From Epiperipatus broadwayi (Eukaryota > Onychophora > Udeonychophora > Euonychophora > Peripatidae), in assembly GCA_028023455.1 (NCBI GenBank), contig JAQFVV010006310.1:3224001-3288000 (forward strand): DNA of 64,000 bases, written 5' to 3'. Positions within the stretch are counted from its first letter, which is position 1; the number at the start of each line of letters is the position of its first letter. The position numbers were made by a program, and so were the translations under genes. The notes beneath the pieces are model-generated. The model did not search any database, was not told where the DNA came from, and saw only the letters and a program-made list of their open reading frames with translations. Below, piece after piece: positions 46,288-57,554 of this stretch.

Positions 46288-46425
46288 TTTATTGAAGAGC
46301 GACTTGATATGTTAAATTCTGGTCTGGGTTTCAGTGATGAATTTGAATTTGAAGTAAACATAGAAGCCGATAAGAGCAGTAATAAATTAAAATCTCAGTA
46401 TAAGGATTGGTTAAATAATATGAAA
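46288..46425 (+). CDS. DENND1: DENND1 exon, end of dDENN region
   Basis: 138 nt, 46 codons, phase 0. The acceptor is GTTTTGTAG and the donor AAA/GTAAGT. It encodes FIEERLDMLNSGLGFSDEFE and ends KSQYKDWLNNMK, matching FIDGRLDLLNSGEGFSDVFE and the YHQWLSTV segment of vertebrate DENND1A. The intron before it is only 91 bases; the one after it is about 11 kb and contains the full-length RTE element in antisense orientation, starting about 85 bases past the donor. Confidence 0.95.
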
Positions 46426-46509
46426 GTAAGTTATACCATCTTTTATATTACATTATAATTGCTGAAATATTTTCATTCATTGTTAAAAATAAACAAGCAA
46501 AAAAATTAT

Positions 46510-49500
46510 ATAAATTATTATCATCATCATCAACCATTATTAATCCACTGCAGGATGAAGGTCTCTCCAAGTTTAATCCATCTTCTCCGATCTTTAGCTT
46601 CTCTTCTCCACAACACCCCTGCACATTTTCTTATTTCATCCATCCATCTCACATGTGGTCTCTTTCTGGGTCTTTTACAATCTCTTGGAATCCAGTTTAA
46701 AATTTCAATTGTCCATCTATTATCATCTCTTCTAGCAATATGTCCAGCCCAACTCCATTTCAATCTTTTAATTTTTTCAATAAGGTCAGTAACACCTGTT
46801 TGTTGTCTTACCCATACATTGCGTTTTCGATCTCTTCTTGTTACTCCCAACATACATCTCTCCATACTCCTTTGAGTGGTCTGAAGTCTCTGTATTGCTC
46901 TTCTATTAAGTGTCCAAGTCTCAGATCCATAAGTAAGAACTGGTAAAACACATTTGTTAAAAACCACCCTTTTCAAACACATAGGCATATTTCCTTTTAG
47001 TATCAAGTTATTTCTACCAAAAGCACTCCAACCAAGTTTAATTCTATGATTAATTTCCTCCATTATGTTTCCATCTGTATTAATAATCTGACCAAGGTAT
47101 TTGTAACTGTTAACTTCTTCTAATTCTTCATAATCAATCTTTATTTTCATATTTTGAGCAAATCGATTAAACATTACTTTAGTCTTTTTAACATTTATCT
47201 TTAGTCCTACTTTTCTACTTCCATCTGCTAACTCCTGCAACATTTCCTGCAGCTCTGAAGCATTATTTGCAAAAACAACTACATCATCTGTGAAATCTAA
47301 ATGACTTAAATACTCTCCATTTACTTTCACTCCTTTAGTTTCCCATTTTAATCCACAAAATACTTCTTGCAGCACTGCTGTAAAGAGTTTTGGAGATATG
47401 GAGTCACCTTGTCTTACACCTTTCTCAATGTTGATTTTTCCAGTATCATTATGTAATCTAATTGTTGCTGTTGCATTTTTATAAATATTCTTTAAAATAT
47501 GACAATATCCTGGATCTATACCTTGATGATCCAATGCTTTAATCACTGAAGAAATGTGTATAGAATCGAATGCCTTTTCATAATCTACAAATCCAAAACA
47601 TAATGACAACTCATATTCGTTTGTCCTTTCTATGACTTCTCTCAATACCTGGATATGATCTATTGTACTAAAACCACTTTTAAATCCAGCTTGTTCTCTT
47701 GGTTGGTGGAAATCCAAAGTTCTCTGTAGACGAGTTGTAATTATCTTGGTAAAAATTTTATATAAAACTGATAAAAGGCTGATAGGTCTGTAATTTCTAA
47801 TATCTTCTTTATCACCTTTTTTAAATATTAATATTATTACTGCATTCTTCCAATCTTCCGGTACATCTTTATCATTTAGACATTTGGTATATAACTTTGC
47901 TAAAATTGTTTCTATTTCTTCACCTGCTTCTTTTAATATATCAATTATAATTCCATCATTTCCTGGAGCCTTTCCTTTCTTCATACACTTAATTGCATGT
48001 CTCACTTCTTCATTTAAAATTCTGGGCAATTCGGAAGATGTAATAGATATAGGAGGTACTTGTTCTTTATTACTATATAATTCTTGATAAAAATCTTCTA
48101 CCAATTTCATGATGTCATCTCTCTTTTTAGTAATAATTCCATCTTTTTTTCTTATTGTAGATATAAATTTCCTACCAATACTAAAATATTGTTTAACATT
48201 TTTGAGACTTTTATTTTCTTCTACAGCTTTCCTTGCTATTTCACAGTTATACTTTCTTATATCATTTTCAACTCTTTTCCGTACCATTTTACAAAATTCG
48301 AGATATTCAATTCTTTTTAATACATCATTTTTGTATATCTTCATATTCCTTCTTTTCTTCATAAATTCTCTAGTCTCAGTAGAAATTTTATTAGTCAATT
48401 GCTGATTTTTTCTACCAGCTATGTTTGTTGCAGTTTTTAAAAGTGTATCAGTTATTTTCATATTAATTTCATTCAAATCTGAATCATGTTCAAAATCTCC
48501 TAACACTTGAAACCTATTTGTAAGTTCTAATTTAAATTCATTAGAATGTTTCTGAAGATTAGGAATATCAACTGTAAATATTGTTTTTCTTAATAATTTT
48601 TGTCTCTCTAGTTTTACATTAACACGTAACTTACACCTTACTAATCGATGATCACTTCCTGTGTTAAATTTATTAAGAACATTACAATCTTGAAATATGT
48701 ATTTTCTGTTAGTCAAAATATAATCCAATTCTGCTGTACCTTCATTTGGATGCTTCCATGTCCATTTCCTTTTAACATTTTTCTCAAAAAAAGAATTCAT
48801 AATATAAAGTTTTTCTTTTTCTGCAAACTCCACAAGTCTATGTCCTCTCTCATTTCTATTACCATAACCAAAATTACCTACAGCAATTTCATCTTTCATT
48901 TGTCTACCAATTCTAGCATTAAAGTCTCCCATAACAATTTTAAAATGTTGTTTACTCTGATCAAAAGCCTTTTGTACATCCATATAAAAATCTTCTACTA
49001 CTTCATCACTATGAGAACTTGTTGGGGCATAAACCTGAATTATCTGCATTTGGTATCTGCTATTAAGTTGTATAACTAATCTTGCCACTCTGTCCGATAC
49101 ACCATCAATCTCCACAATATTGTTCTTCCACTTTTTATTTATAATGAATCCTACTCCACTTGTATTTCCAATATGTGTGCCTTTATAATAGAGTATATGT
49201 CCACTTTTTAAATCAATTGTTTCTTCTTCTTTTCTTCTAACTTCACAAAGTCCAATAATGTCCCATTTAATATAAGACAGTTCTTCTTCTAATTCTTGCA
49301 ATCTTCCTTCACTTGAAAGTGATCTGCAGTTGTAAGTACCTAAATAAAAAGTCATCAAATGGCAGCCTGGGTCCGCAATCAGGGGATTCTTAGCACCCTC
49401 CGCCTTCGGCCCCCAACCGCTGCCTTGGTTGGTGACTTTACAGCCTCCTGGGAATAAGGGCCATGCTTTATTTTTGCCTGTCATAATTGTATATATGTAT

Positions 49501-49785
49501 TGGAAAAATATTTATCATTTACACAAACATTCATTCTGCCTTATCAGGCACTGAGAAGAAAGACCATGGTGTTTCTTGATCTTAAACTCAGAGGTAAAAA
49601 GCCAATAAACTCACCACGCTGGCTAATGCGTGTTGGTGAGCAGCCCATCCATGTTCGTATACTATATGAATAATCACATAGTAATAACAGCTGCAACGAC
49701 AAGAACATATGGAGTGGACATTAGGAATTTGCCCTGCTCGGTTCCTTTAACGCCTCCAAGAGGAATCAAAGGGTCTCCTTTCAGT
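46510..49785 (-). mobile_element. Full-length RTE-clade LINE
   Basis: About 3.3 kb, the size expected of RTE elements. It has a short 5' region (about 49485-49785), one ORF, and a GGTTGATGATGATGATAATA-type tail ending near 46510. It sits in a DENND1 intron on the opposite strand. Exact 5' end and target duplications could not be fixed by eye. Confidence 0.88.
46530..49484 (-). CDS. RTE endonuclease-reverse transcriptase, intact ORF (984 aa)
   Basis: A single uninterrupted ORF from ATG (49484) to TAA. Residues about 46-282 are an APE-type endonuclease with TYNCRSL, LCEVRRKEEE, GDFNARIG (186-193), AELDYILTNR and GSDHRLV (276-282). These supply the usual Asn, Glu, Asp/Asn and Asp-His residues. 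The reverse transcriptase follows: FKKGDKEDIRNYRPISLLS (554-572), FVDYEKAFDS (632-641), GVRQGDSISPKLF (689-701) and the catalytic LDFTDDVVVF (729-738). The last box has Thr where the broken copy at 1-990 has Ala (FADD). The C-terminal region includes LKWSWAGHIARRDDNRW. Such a protein would nick DNA and copy its own RNA at the target site. Loss of function is not evident, but activity is not shown. Confidence 0.93.
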   Translation of the reverse strand: MTGKNKAWPLFPGGCKVTNQGSGWGPKAEGAKNPLIADPGCHLMTFYLGTYNCRSLSSEGRLQELEEELSYIKWDIIGLCEVRRKEEETIDLKSGHILYYKGTHIGNTSGVGFIINKKWKNNIVEIDGVSDRVARLVIQLNSRYQMQIIQVYAPTSSHSDEVVEDFYMDVQKAFDQSKQHFKIVMGDFNARIGRQMKDEIAVGNFGYGNRNERGHRLVEFAEKEKLYIMNSFFEKNVKRKWTWKHPNEGTAELDYILTNRKYIFQDCNVLNKFNTGSDHRLVRCKLRVNVKLERQKLLRKTIFTVDIPNLQKHSNEFKLELTNRFQVLGDFEHDSDLNEINMKITDTLLKTATNIAGRKNQQLTNKISTETREFMKKRRNMKIYKNDVLKRIEYLEFCKMVRKRVENDIRKYNCEIARKAVEENKSLKNVKQYFSIGRKFISTIRKKDGIITKKRDDIMKLVEDFYQELYSNKEQVPPISITSSELPRILNEEVRHAIKCMKKGKAPGNDGIIIDILKEAGEEIETILAKLYTKCLNDKDVPEDWKNAVIILIFKKGDKEDIRNYRPISLLSVLYKIFTKIITTRLQRTLDFHQPREQAGFKSGFSTIDHIQVLREVIERTNEYELSLCFGFVDYEKAFDSIHISSVIKALDHQGIDPGYCHILKNIYKNATATIRLHNDTGKINIEKGVRQGDSISPKLFTAVLQEVFCGLKWETKGVKVNGEYLSHLDFTDDVVVFANNASELQEMLQELADGSRKVGLKINVKKTKVMFNRFAQNMKIKIDYEELEEVNSYKYLGQIINTDGNIMEEINHRIKLGWSAFGRNNLILKGNMPMCLKRVVFNKCVLPVLTYGSETWTLNRRAIQRLQTTQRSMERCMLGVTRRDRKRNVWVRQQTGVTDLIEKIKRLKWSWAGHIARRDDNRWTIEILNWIPRDCKRPRKRPHVRWMDEIRKCAGVLWRREAKDRRRWIKLGETFILQWINNG

Positions 49786-50240
49786 TAACATTTTGTTTTT
49801 CAATGTTTTTTGTGATTTCTTCTTCCTACTTTTTGACTATCTCTCAGTTTTTCTTAGAAGGCAGATTTTGATTAATATTGTAAACTATTTTAAATACTTA
49901 TTGAAATTATTAAATACACATAAATTTCATATATATATATACATTAAGGTTCATATACATATATATAGAGAGAGAGTTAATGGGGAAAATATCTACATTT
50001 TGATTTTTTAATAACTTTCATAGTTATTTTCAATAATTTTATTTTATAATGAAGAAAAGATGTCAGATTAAATTAAGCATTAATGCAAGTGGTTAAATTG
50101 TTTTCCATTCACATCTAAACATTTGTTGAAGTTACTGAGAAACTGAAGTATATATTTTAACTAAGATCATTTTTCTTATTTTGATTGCTGAAATAAAACA
50201 ATTTTTTTGAACAAAAGGAGGTCTATAATGTTCTCAAAGA
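49786..50240. other. Intron, no feature recognised
   Basis: DENND1 intron between the RTE and the hAT remnant, with short AT and GAGAGA runs near 49930-49976. Confidence 0.4.
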
Positions 50241-50242
50241 TC

Positions 50243-50862
50243 TTTCTTAGTCGATATTTATCAGAAATTAAACCAGTTATGTCTTGAATTACAAATGAAA
50301 ATAAAGATTTTATAGATATGGTGATTGCTATTAAAGCATTTAATGGTAAATTAGTTCTTTGGAGTTAGTATCTGCAAAAAAATTTTTGACTAAAATATTT
50401 CCAGAAAAACAATTAGATTTTCGAGCATATGTCAATTACCTAACAAAGTTAACTAATGAATTTAATGGAAGATTTTATCAATTTAATTAATTGGAATTGA
50501 TTTTATTTTTCTTTGAAAATCCAATGAATAATGTTAAATAAATTTAGCACAGCAAGTTTAGAAAATTTAGAATTAGAAATTATAGAATTACGAAATGATG
50601 TTGTTTGAAAGCTCTGAACATGGACAAAAAATTTGGGAAATTAGTTGATACACAAAAATATCCAATATTAAAAAAATATGTCTTGAAACTGAAATCTTTT
50701 TTTGGATCTGCTTGCCTAAGTGAAGCCATATTTTCAACAATGCATTTTATATCATGCCTAACAAATGAAAATTTGAATGATTGTTTGAGGATATCAGTAT
50801 CAAATTACTCTCCTTATTATGAGGAGTTCTGTATAGAAATACAGTCTCAATCTTCTCATTAA
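50243..50862 (+). pseudogene. hAT-type transposase remnant (dimerisation domain)
   Basis: The last 86 codons (50605-50862) are open and read FFGSACLSEAIFSTMHFISC, then LTNENLNDCLRIS and YYEEFCIEIQSQSSH. This is the C-terminal hAT dimerisation domain, most like the ZBED5/GTF2IRD2-type family (FGSTYLCEQ.FSTM..IKS...LTDEHL..CLR). Upstream, in other frames, LVDIYQKLNQLCLELQ matches the FL.DIFEKLNELNLSLQ segment. Several stops and frameshifts separate the parts, and the catalytic N-terminal half is missing. It lies in a DENND1 intron, same strand. Confidence 0.78.
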
Positions 50863-52150
50863 GATATACAATACTTACTGGTTAGAGCTACCATAAAATA
50901 TCCTACACATATCAAGTAAATACCATATTGTTGTTTTTTCTTTATAGATATTATTTATACATTTTTATAATATTTTTAACAAATCTGAACATTTTACTGA
51001 AAAAAATTGGGTGCATGCTATTAGCATAGGTGCAGTAAATGTATGAAAATATGGTAACTAGTTATGGCATTTTTTTAAAAATTGAATATTTCAATTACAA
51101 TGCAAACTATCAACTTTCATTGGTTTAATTTTTTATTTTTAAATCTTAATTATTTAGTAAGAGAAAAAAAAAACAAAGAAATCTTAAAAATATCTATAAA
51201 AACAGACAAGATATTGAAAGCTGCTAAGTTTATTTTTTAGTAAAGGATCATATTTTTTAAAAAATATATGTTAATTTTGTTTTATTAAAATTCAATAAAT
51301 GCATGCAATAACATTTATAATTATAATTAGCATTTCTAAAAAAAATGATATTTTATAAATAAACTTATTTTAATAAATTAATTATTATTAAATATATAAA
51401 TTATTATTTTTATAATTGTATGTATTGCATTAGTTATAATAGTTCACTTTAATTATTTTTATGCTATTTTATCTTATTCGTTTCTAGCAATCCTCTGTTT
51501 GGAATCCAGTATTGGAATCTCGTAGTATATTTTTTTCAGTTTTATTAGCTTGAAAATTAAGGTGATAAATTTTTACTTTTATTAAAATGATTTACTGCCA
51601 ACCAATATTAATTATTGGGAGAAGGTAAAATTAACATTAAATAAAACACAAACCTGTTTTTAGGAGACAATAAATAAATTCATGATTGTAGGAGTCCAAG
51701 AATTGAAGGTGATTAATTTTAATACATCAAAGTCTTGGAATTTTGTATTGATATTTTTTATATAAAAAAATTTAGGAAAAACTTGAAGAAATATTATGAT
51801 GAAAAAAGAAATGAAATTATTTTATAAAATAAAGTAGTTGATGAAAAGAGATCCAAGAGTAAGTAATAATTATACTCTAAATGTCAATCAAATTTACTTC
51901 TTTGGTGTTTTTGGAATCATATAATGATGTTTTACTATGTAAAAAAATGTGACAATAAAATAAGTAATATTTGGGGGGAAAAATTTTTTTTAGAGTTATT
52001 TGGATTTTATGTAAAGAAATGATGCGAACAGGTTTTTAAAGGAATTTGTATTCAAAAACTAAATTTTAGAATTATGATTTTATAAAAAATATTAGAAAAT
52101 TTAACCTTAATTGAGTAAATAATTATTAAAATAATATTTTTTAATTAATT
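50863..52150. other. Intron, no feature recognised
   Basis: Strongly AT-rich with no supported feature. Confidence 0.4.
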
Positions 52151-52159
52151 TTTTAAATT

Positions 52160-52225
52160 AAAAAAAATATTTTATGGGATTTGAACCAGGGGTTCAGTAC
52201 CGGATTCCAATCATCTTTCCAAAGA
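52160..52225 (-). repeat. tRNA-like fragment
   Basis: The minus strand has CCTGGTTCAAATCCC, a good B box, followed by an A/T-rich tail, as at the 3' end of a tRNA-derived SINE. No A box is clear. Confidence 0.4.
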
Positions 52226-53790
52226 ATACATACATATTATCTGTAAATTGAAGCTAGAAAAAAAAATTGCAAAAAAAAAACATTGACATGTCCTATCATT
52301 GTATATTTTGACCACATGACTTGTTCTTCCTCCTTGTGCCTGCAAGATCTATTAAAAATTTCCATTGTGCACTTGCCTTCAAAAAGGATGACCACCCCTG
52401 TTTTGCACTATACTACATCTGACTCATGTGAGCATAAGCAGAATCATTTTTTGAATGTATTAAGAATTTACATAATTGTTTGCCACCATGATATGATAGT
52501 AACTCAAAGATATTGTTAATAGCATATACTTTTTTGCACATCTTCATGCAATATAAAGTTATGCCAGCCCTGGCACAACAATATTTAGAGATATTTGTAA
52601 TTGTCCACAGTATTTTGTGTCTTGTCCTGAATGAATTGTACCATAAGGTAAATTTGCTATTGTCATTCAAGTATGACTGGAAGGGAAGAGTAATATTTTG
52701 ATCTGATCTTTAATTCATATTGTATATGTTTTTATAACATATATTAGAATGAATATAATTTTGAAATTAACAAATCTTTTTCCATAATTGATTCTTTATT
52801 GACAAATTCTCTTAGATCTCTGAATTTTATAGACAAAGAAACAATAATAAAGATAGAAAGACTAAAATAATTAAAAAAAAGGTAAATTTGAATCCAAAAA
52901 TTTAAATTTGTACTACAATATTTCAATACAAGCTTAATGGCACAAGATCTTGATTAACATTGTGCAAAAAAATAAACGGATTTTGTTAGCTGTAACTTTT
53001 TTTTTGTCCAATGAAAAATATATATATAATGAATTCAGTTGCTTTTTAAAAATGTAAATAATTAGTATAAAGCTAATCAGAAATATTGTTATATCATTTA
53101 AAAGAAATGCTTAATTTTGATTTACAGTGAAAAATTGAATTGTTTTCTTTTTCTCTTTCAATCTGATCATATTCCTCTGGTTTGGGCATTATATGTTTGT
53201 TAATCGTATACACAAAGATTGAAATAGCCAAAAGCTTTAAACTTTCTCTAAATATATTGAACTCTCTAATGATTCAAATTAAATTTGCAATATATATGAT
53301 ATGGTTCTAAAACTGAGACACTATAGGAATTGTGTTGAAAGAATCGGCTGTTCTTTCTTGTGATAATATATTGTCTAGTTACTTTACCTCCCTCTGAGAA
53401 AAAAACTACATAAATGCATTAATGCCATATAATTACAACACAGTAATTTATATTTCTGAACAATGTAATGGCGCTTTTTTTTTACCATTTTTTTGTAGAT
53501 TGTAAATAGCAAATGAATCGCTAAATTTTAGTATTAAAAAAAAAAAACATCATCAGAACTTTATGTTTCACTGCATTTAACGTTTTAACAAAATTAATAC
53601 TATATAAAAATGAAAATTATAGATCTTATAGGGTCTGTTTAAAAAAATTATTTGCCTGACAAATACACTACAATGATATTGTTTTTGTGAAAATATAGAA
53701 ATTCAAATAGAATCATCAGACGACAGTAGAAAATTCAAGAAAATTATAGAATAATTAAATAAGATGACAGATAGAAATTAAAATATGATC
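52226..53790. other. Intron, no feature recognised
   Basis: No domain, family or splice-bounded exon was identified. Confidence 0.4.
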
Positions 53791-53804
53791 ATCTTTTATT
53801 ATCA

Positions 53805-53895
53805 CACAGGCAAACTCTCCATACAGTAGCACCACTCAGCACAAGCCAACATAGTCAATGTATGGTGCTATTGTACGGAGAGTTTTGCCTCTGCG
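53805..53895. repeat. Imperfect palindrome / small foldback
   Basis: AGGCAAACTCTCCATACAGT and GTACGGAGAGTTTTGCCT face each other. ACTCAGCACAAGCC inside resembles the ends of the MITE at 61787-62032. Confidence 0.6.
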
Positions 53896-53989
53896 TTAAC
53901 AGCGTGTGGGTGCATGTTTAGTGGGTTAACATCTTTTATAATGCTAGATTTATTACTGTTTTCAATTTGAAATAATTAATTGATAATTG

Positions 53990-54125
53990 CTATGCATAGT
54001 TTGGCACAATAATAGATTGATAGGTTGGAGCTCAATGTTCCTGGATCATGATCCAACCTCTGTCACTTCCAGTGCTCGAACTTCTTACAAATTTCCAAGC
54101 AATAAATTATTTGAATATTTATTTA
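53990..54125 (+). repeat. tRNA-type SINE (family 1), well preserved
   Basis: TTGGAGCTCAATGTTCCTGG, CTCTGTCACTTCCAGTGCTC, and CAAGCAATAAATTATTTGA show the central and 3' domains clearly. Confidence 0.85.
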
Positions 54126-54274
54126 ATAAATTAAGTATTCAGTATTTTTTAATACTTTTTTTTGTACAATAATAATTGAAATCTTGATGAATTAAAAGAT
54201 TGAAACTATAAATGCTCTCAAACTAGAATGAAATTAGATTCCCATTTTAAAAATTGTTTCAAAAGGAAGTTTTT

Positions 54275-55083
54275 ATGTTTGGTCTGGATTACAGACCCAA
54301 CTTATAGAAAATAATACTGAGACAAGTATTACAATTAATATATTTATTATATCTACAAATATATATATTACAATATACAGTATATATACAAGAGAATATT
54401 TACAATGTTGAATATTGTAGCTTAACGTAAACTCTGGGTTCTGCCTACTGCTTCCAGCTACACCTGATAGCTTGCCTCACGGGTAGGGTGTATGGCTCTT
54501 CCAGCTGTACAAGACAGCTTGCCTCGAGCCAACAGTAGTCTTAGCAGCGTCCAGTCTCTGTGGGACTTGCCTAGCTGAGTGGACTAAATAGTGTAGTGCT
54601 ATCAATGGGAATATTTGCTGCTGTTTAGGTTAGCAGAGCTTCCCTGGGAGAATGTGAACAGTCTTTCAGGTTAGACAGACGTTCTACCCTGATTCTTGCA
54701 AAAGGCTGACTATTTATAGCCAGATCCCTGACCTTATTGAAAATCTTCGGATTCAGCAAGCATCATTGCTTATTGGCCTGTAATAATCATTGGCTGTTTT
54801 ATCTATACATCAGCCTATTGGCCTGTGGTAAACAATGCTTAATCCGATCAGATAAGGAGGCATCTGGAATAGTCTACTTCTGAGAAAAGGAAGGACTATA
54901 ACAGAAGTCATTCTAATTCATTTGTGAATAGTTTATGTGATACTATGTTAGGTCAAATCATAAACTAATCAAATTGTTATTACTTAAGAAATCGTGTTAC
55001 ATTTAAGCACCAAAATAACATACAGAGTTTCAATCCAGAATCCTTTAAATTTCATGTCTGTCATGCTATAACTACACCTAACA
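54275..55083 (-). mobile_element. Probable solo LTR
   Basis: About 810 bases of higher-complexity sequence without an ORF. On the minus strand it opens TGTTAGGTGTAGTTATAGCA, has a TATA box (GCTATAAATA at 54720-54711) near the middle and AATAAA at 54348-54343 downstream, which is LTR-like. It can be bounded as TG...CA, but the flanks show no clear target duplication. A palindromic TTGGTCTG/CAGACCCAA pair lies at the left end. Confidence 0.5.
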
Positions 55084-55620
55084 TCACTTTATTGTTTTTT
55101 TTAAAAAGGAATAAAACATATCATAGCAAAAATCACATGACTTTCTGCCCATACATTATTTCTAGGTAGGAAATTTATTTCTCTTATTCCAGTGCTGCCA
55201 TTGAAGGATTTATTAAGCATTATTATCCGGCATGTATTGATTACTAAAACTTAAGAAGATTTGTTACTTAAAAGTAATGTGTAAGCAGAGGTTGTGTACT
55301 GTTCTGTGGGTGTTATAACAATCCTGATCATAGAATATAGGTGTCTGCAGTTATTAAAAAATGGAAAGTACCAAAATATATTGATATCGAATCGCTTTCA
55401 AAAGAATATAACTATGCAAGTAAATTGGTTTAGATTCAAAATATTAAGTTGAAATTTTGAATTTCAGGATAATAAGCTTAGTAGTAAAAAAGTGGTGAAT
55501 GATGGTTGCTGAAGGAACGATTTACTAGATCCAGGAAATCTAGATTCAATAGATCCTGAACCAAAACTGATGAATCCAGAAGTAAAATATGGATTGCAGA
55601 GCATTGAATTTATTAAAGAC
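55084..55620. other. Intron, no feature recognised
   Basis: DENND1 intron between the LTR-like element and the hammerhead repeat cluster. Confidence 0.4.
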
Positions 55621-55624
55621 TAGC

Positions 55625-55935
55625 ATCAATAATATTTCTGTAGTGTACTTTTCACTATACCACTGCCCTGCAAGATAGGGACTGTTTTTTTTCCATATGT
55701 CATAGCATCGGCCGGAAGGCAAACCCGCAACAACTGCAAGGCAGCTGCGCTGACCTCTCAGCTAACAATGCTTGACAATAGGGACTGTTTTCTACCTGCT
55801 TTTAACACCTTCGGAAGGGATGCAATCATAAACATATGACTAAAGATGAGTGAAAAAGATCTATGATTCCCAAGATGCACATTTTATATTGAACCAGCAT
55901 TCATCAGTTGGTTTAGACCACAATCTTGGGAATTA
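55625..55935 (-). repeat. Hammerhead-bearing repeat, inverted copy
   Basis: The minus strand carries AAACCAACTGATGAATGCTG (CTGATGA at 55917-55911), then GGTTCAATATAAAATGTGCA and TTGGG. The GAAA box is AAAA. It faces the plus-strand array and contains a nested SINE. Confidence 0.75.
55689..55777 (-). repeat. Short tRNA-derived SINE nested in the repeat
   Basis: About 89 bases flanked by a perfect 14-bp duplication ATAGGGACTGTTTT (55675-55688 and 55778-55791). The minus strand reads tRNA-like AGCTGAGAGGTCAGCGCAGC, CTTGCAG and GCGGGTTTGCCTTCC, ending in an A-rich tail. It is not related to families 1 or 2. Confidence 0.75.
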
Positions 55936-55989
55936 CAAATCTTTTTCACATGTCTTTGGTCATATGTTTACAATTGCATCCCTCCACAA

Positions 55990-57165
55990 GATGTTAAAAG
56001 TGGATAGAAACCAGTCCCTACTTTGCAGGAGAGTGGTGTAGTGAAAATTTCACTACAGAAATATTATTCATTATCAGATAATCTCTAGTCTACATCCATT
56101 AAGTGGTTTGTGTTAAAGTTGTGAAGGCAGCTGATTTGATACTCACTAATTAAACTATAATATGTTATCTATATATATTGAACAATGATAAAGATATATG
56201 TAAGAGTGTTCTGGGCCACTGATAAAGTGCTGGTTCTGCACAAAATGTACATCTTGGGCATCATACATCTTTTTGACATCTTTCATCATATGTTTATGAT
56301 TACATACCTCCACAAGATGTTAAAAGAGGATAGAAATCAGTCCCTACCTTGCATGAGAGTAGTGTATTGAAAATTAAACTGCAGAAATATTCATTATTGG
56401 ATAATCTCTAATCTAATAAATGATTAATAAAAATTATTAATATACTTCCATTAAGTGGTTTGGGTTATAGTCGTGAGGGCAGCAAATTTGATACTCATCA
56501 ATTAAACTGTAGTAATTTGCTACTACATATATTGAACAATGATAAAGATATGTGTAAGAAATAATGGTCTGGGTCACTGATGAGTGCTGGTTCAGCACAA
56601 AATGTGCATCTTGGGGATCATACATCTTTTTCACATGTCTTTGGTCATATGTTTATGATTACATCCCTCCACAAGGTGTTAAAAGTGGATAAAAACCAGT
56701 CCCTACCTTGCATGAGAATGGTGTAGTGAAAATTACACTACAGAAATATTATTCATTATTGGATAATCTCTAATCTAATAAATAATTAATAAAAATTATT
56801 AATATACTTCCATTAAGTGGTTTGGGTTATAGTCGTGAGGGCAGCAAAATTGATACTCATCAATTAATCTGTAGTAATTTGCTACTACATATATTGAACA
56901 ATGATAAAGATATGTGTAAGAAATAGTGGTCTCGGTCACTGATAAAGGGCTGGTTCAGCACAAAATGTGCATCTTGGGGATCATACATCTTTTTGACATG
57001 TCTTTCATCATATGTTTATGATTACATACCTCCATAAGATGTTAAGAGAGGATAGAAACCAGTCCCTACCTTGCATGAGAGTAGTGTATTGAAAATTAAA
57101 CTGCAGAAATATTCATTATTGGATAATCTCTAGTCTAATGAATGACTAATAAAAATTATCACCTA
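55990..57165 (+). repeat. Tandem array of ~360-bp hammerhead-bearing units
   Basis: GGATAATCTCTA recurs at 56076, 56399, 56761 and 57121 (periods about 323, 362 and 360), giving three full units and partial ends. Each unit carries the ribozyme region: CTGATAA near 56222, CTGATGA at 56577-56583 and CTGATAA near 56940. GTGCTGGTTCAGCACAAAAT follows in the second and variants in the others. The GAAA box is AAAA throughout. Confidence 0.88.
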
Positions 57166-57420
57166 GCATCTTTGATTAGTCAAACTTACATAACATGGCA
57201 AAACTGAAGAGGAAATATAGATATCACAGTTATTCAAAACGGTTTTTAATTAGTTTTTAATTTACATTCTAAACTTTTCTATGAAAATTTTAAATGAACT
57301 TGATTTATTAGAAAAAGTGCTTTAAATATATATATAATTAAGAATTATTAATGAAGAAAAAGTACAAAAGATGAAAATTTAAATACTTTATATATATTGT
57401 TTTTGTATTTTATTTTTTAG

Positions 57421-57459
57421 AAAGAAGGCGGCGCTTTTTTGAAAAATGTTAAAAGCAAG
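57421..57459 (+). CDS. DENND1: DENND1 micro-exon, 39 nt
   Basis: Thirteen codons, KEGGAFLKNVKSK, phase 0, with acceptor TATTTTTTAG and donor AAG/GTAAAT. It matches the KGSGAILNTVKTK stretch directly after the dDENN region in vertebrate DENND1A, which confirms this small exon despite its size. It is separated from the preceding exon by about 11 kb of transposon-filled intron and from the next by 95 bases. Confidence 0.9.
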
Positions 57460-57554
57460 GTAAATATTAATGCTATTTTAATATTTTAAATGGTGAATAT
57501 AGATATTATTTTTAAACATTGTATGGTACTGACTAATCTTTGTCTTACTGTTAG

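Noticed and set aside
46459-49079. Plus-strand frames across 46.5-49.1 kb
   Set aside because: They are shadows of the antisense RTE ORF.
50605-50862. DENND1 or other host exon
   Set aside because: The frame is a hAT dimerisation domain and the upstream parts are broken by stops.
52413-52926. Small frames as host genes or exons
   Set aside because: No recognisable domain, no convincing splice borders and no similarity between frames.
56577-56612. Array copy as an active ribozyme
   Set aside because: CTGATGA and stem II are excellent, but the invariant G of GAAA is A and stem I is mismatched.
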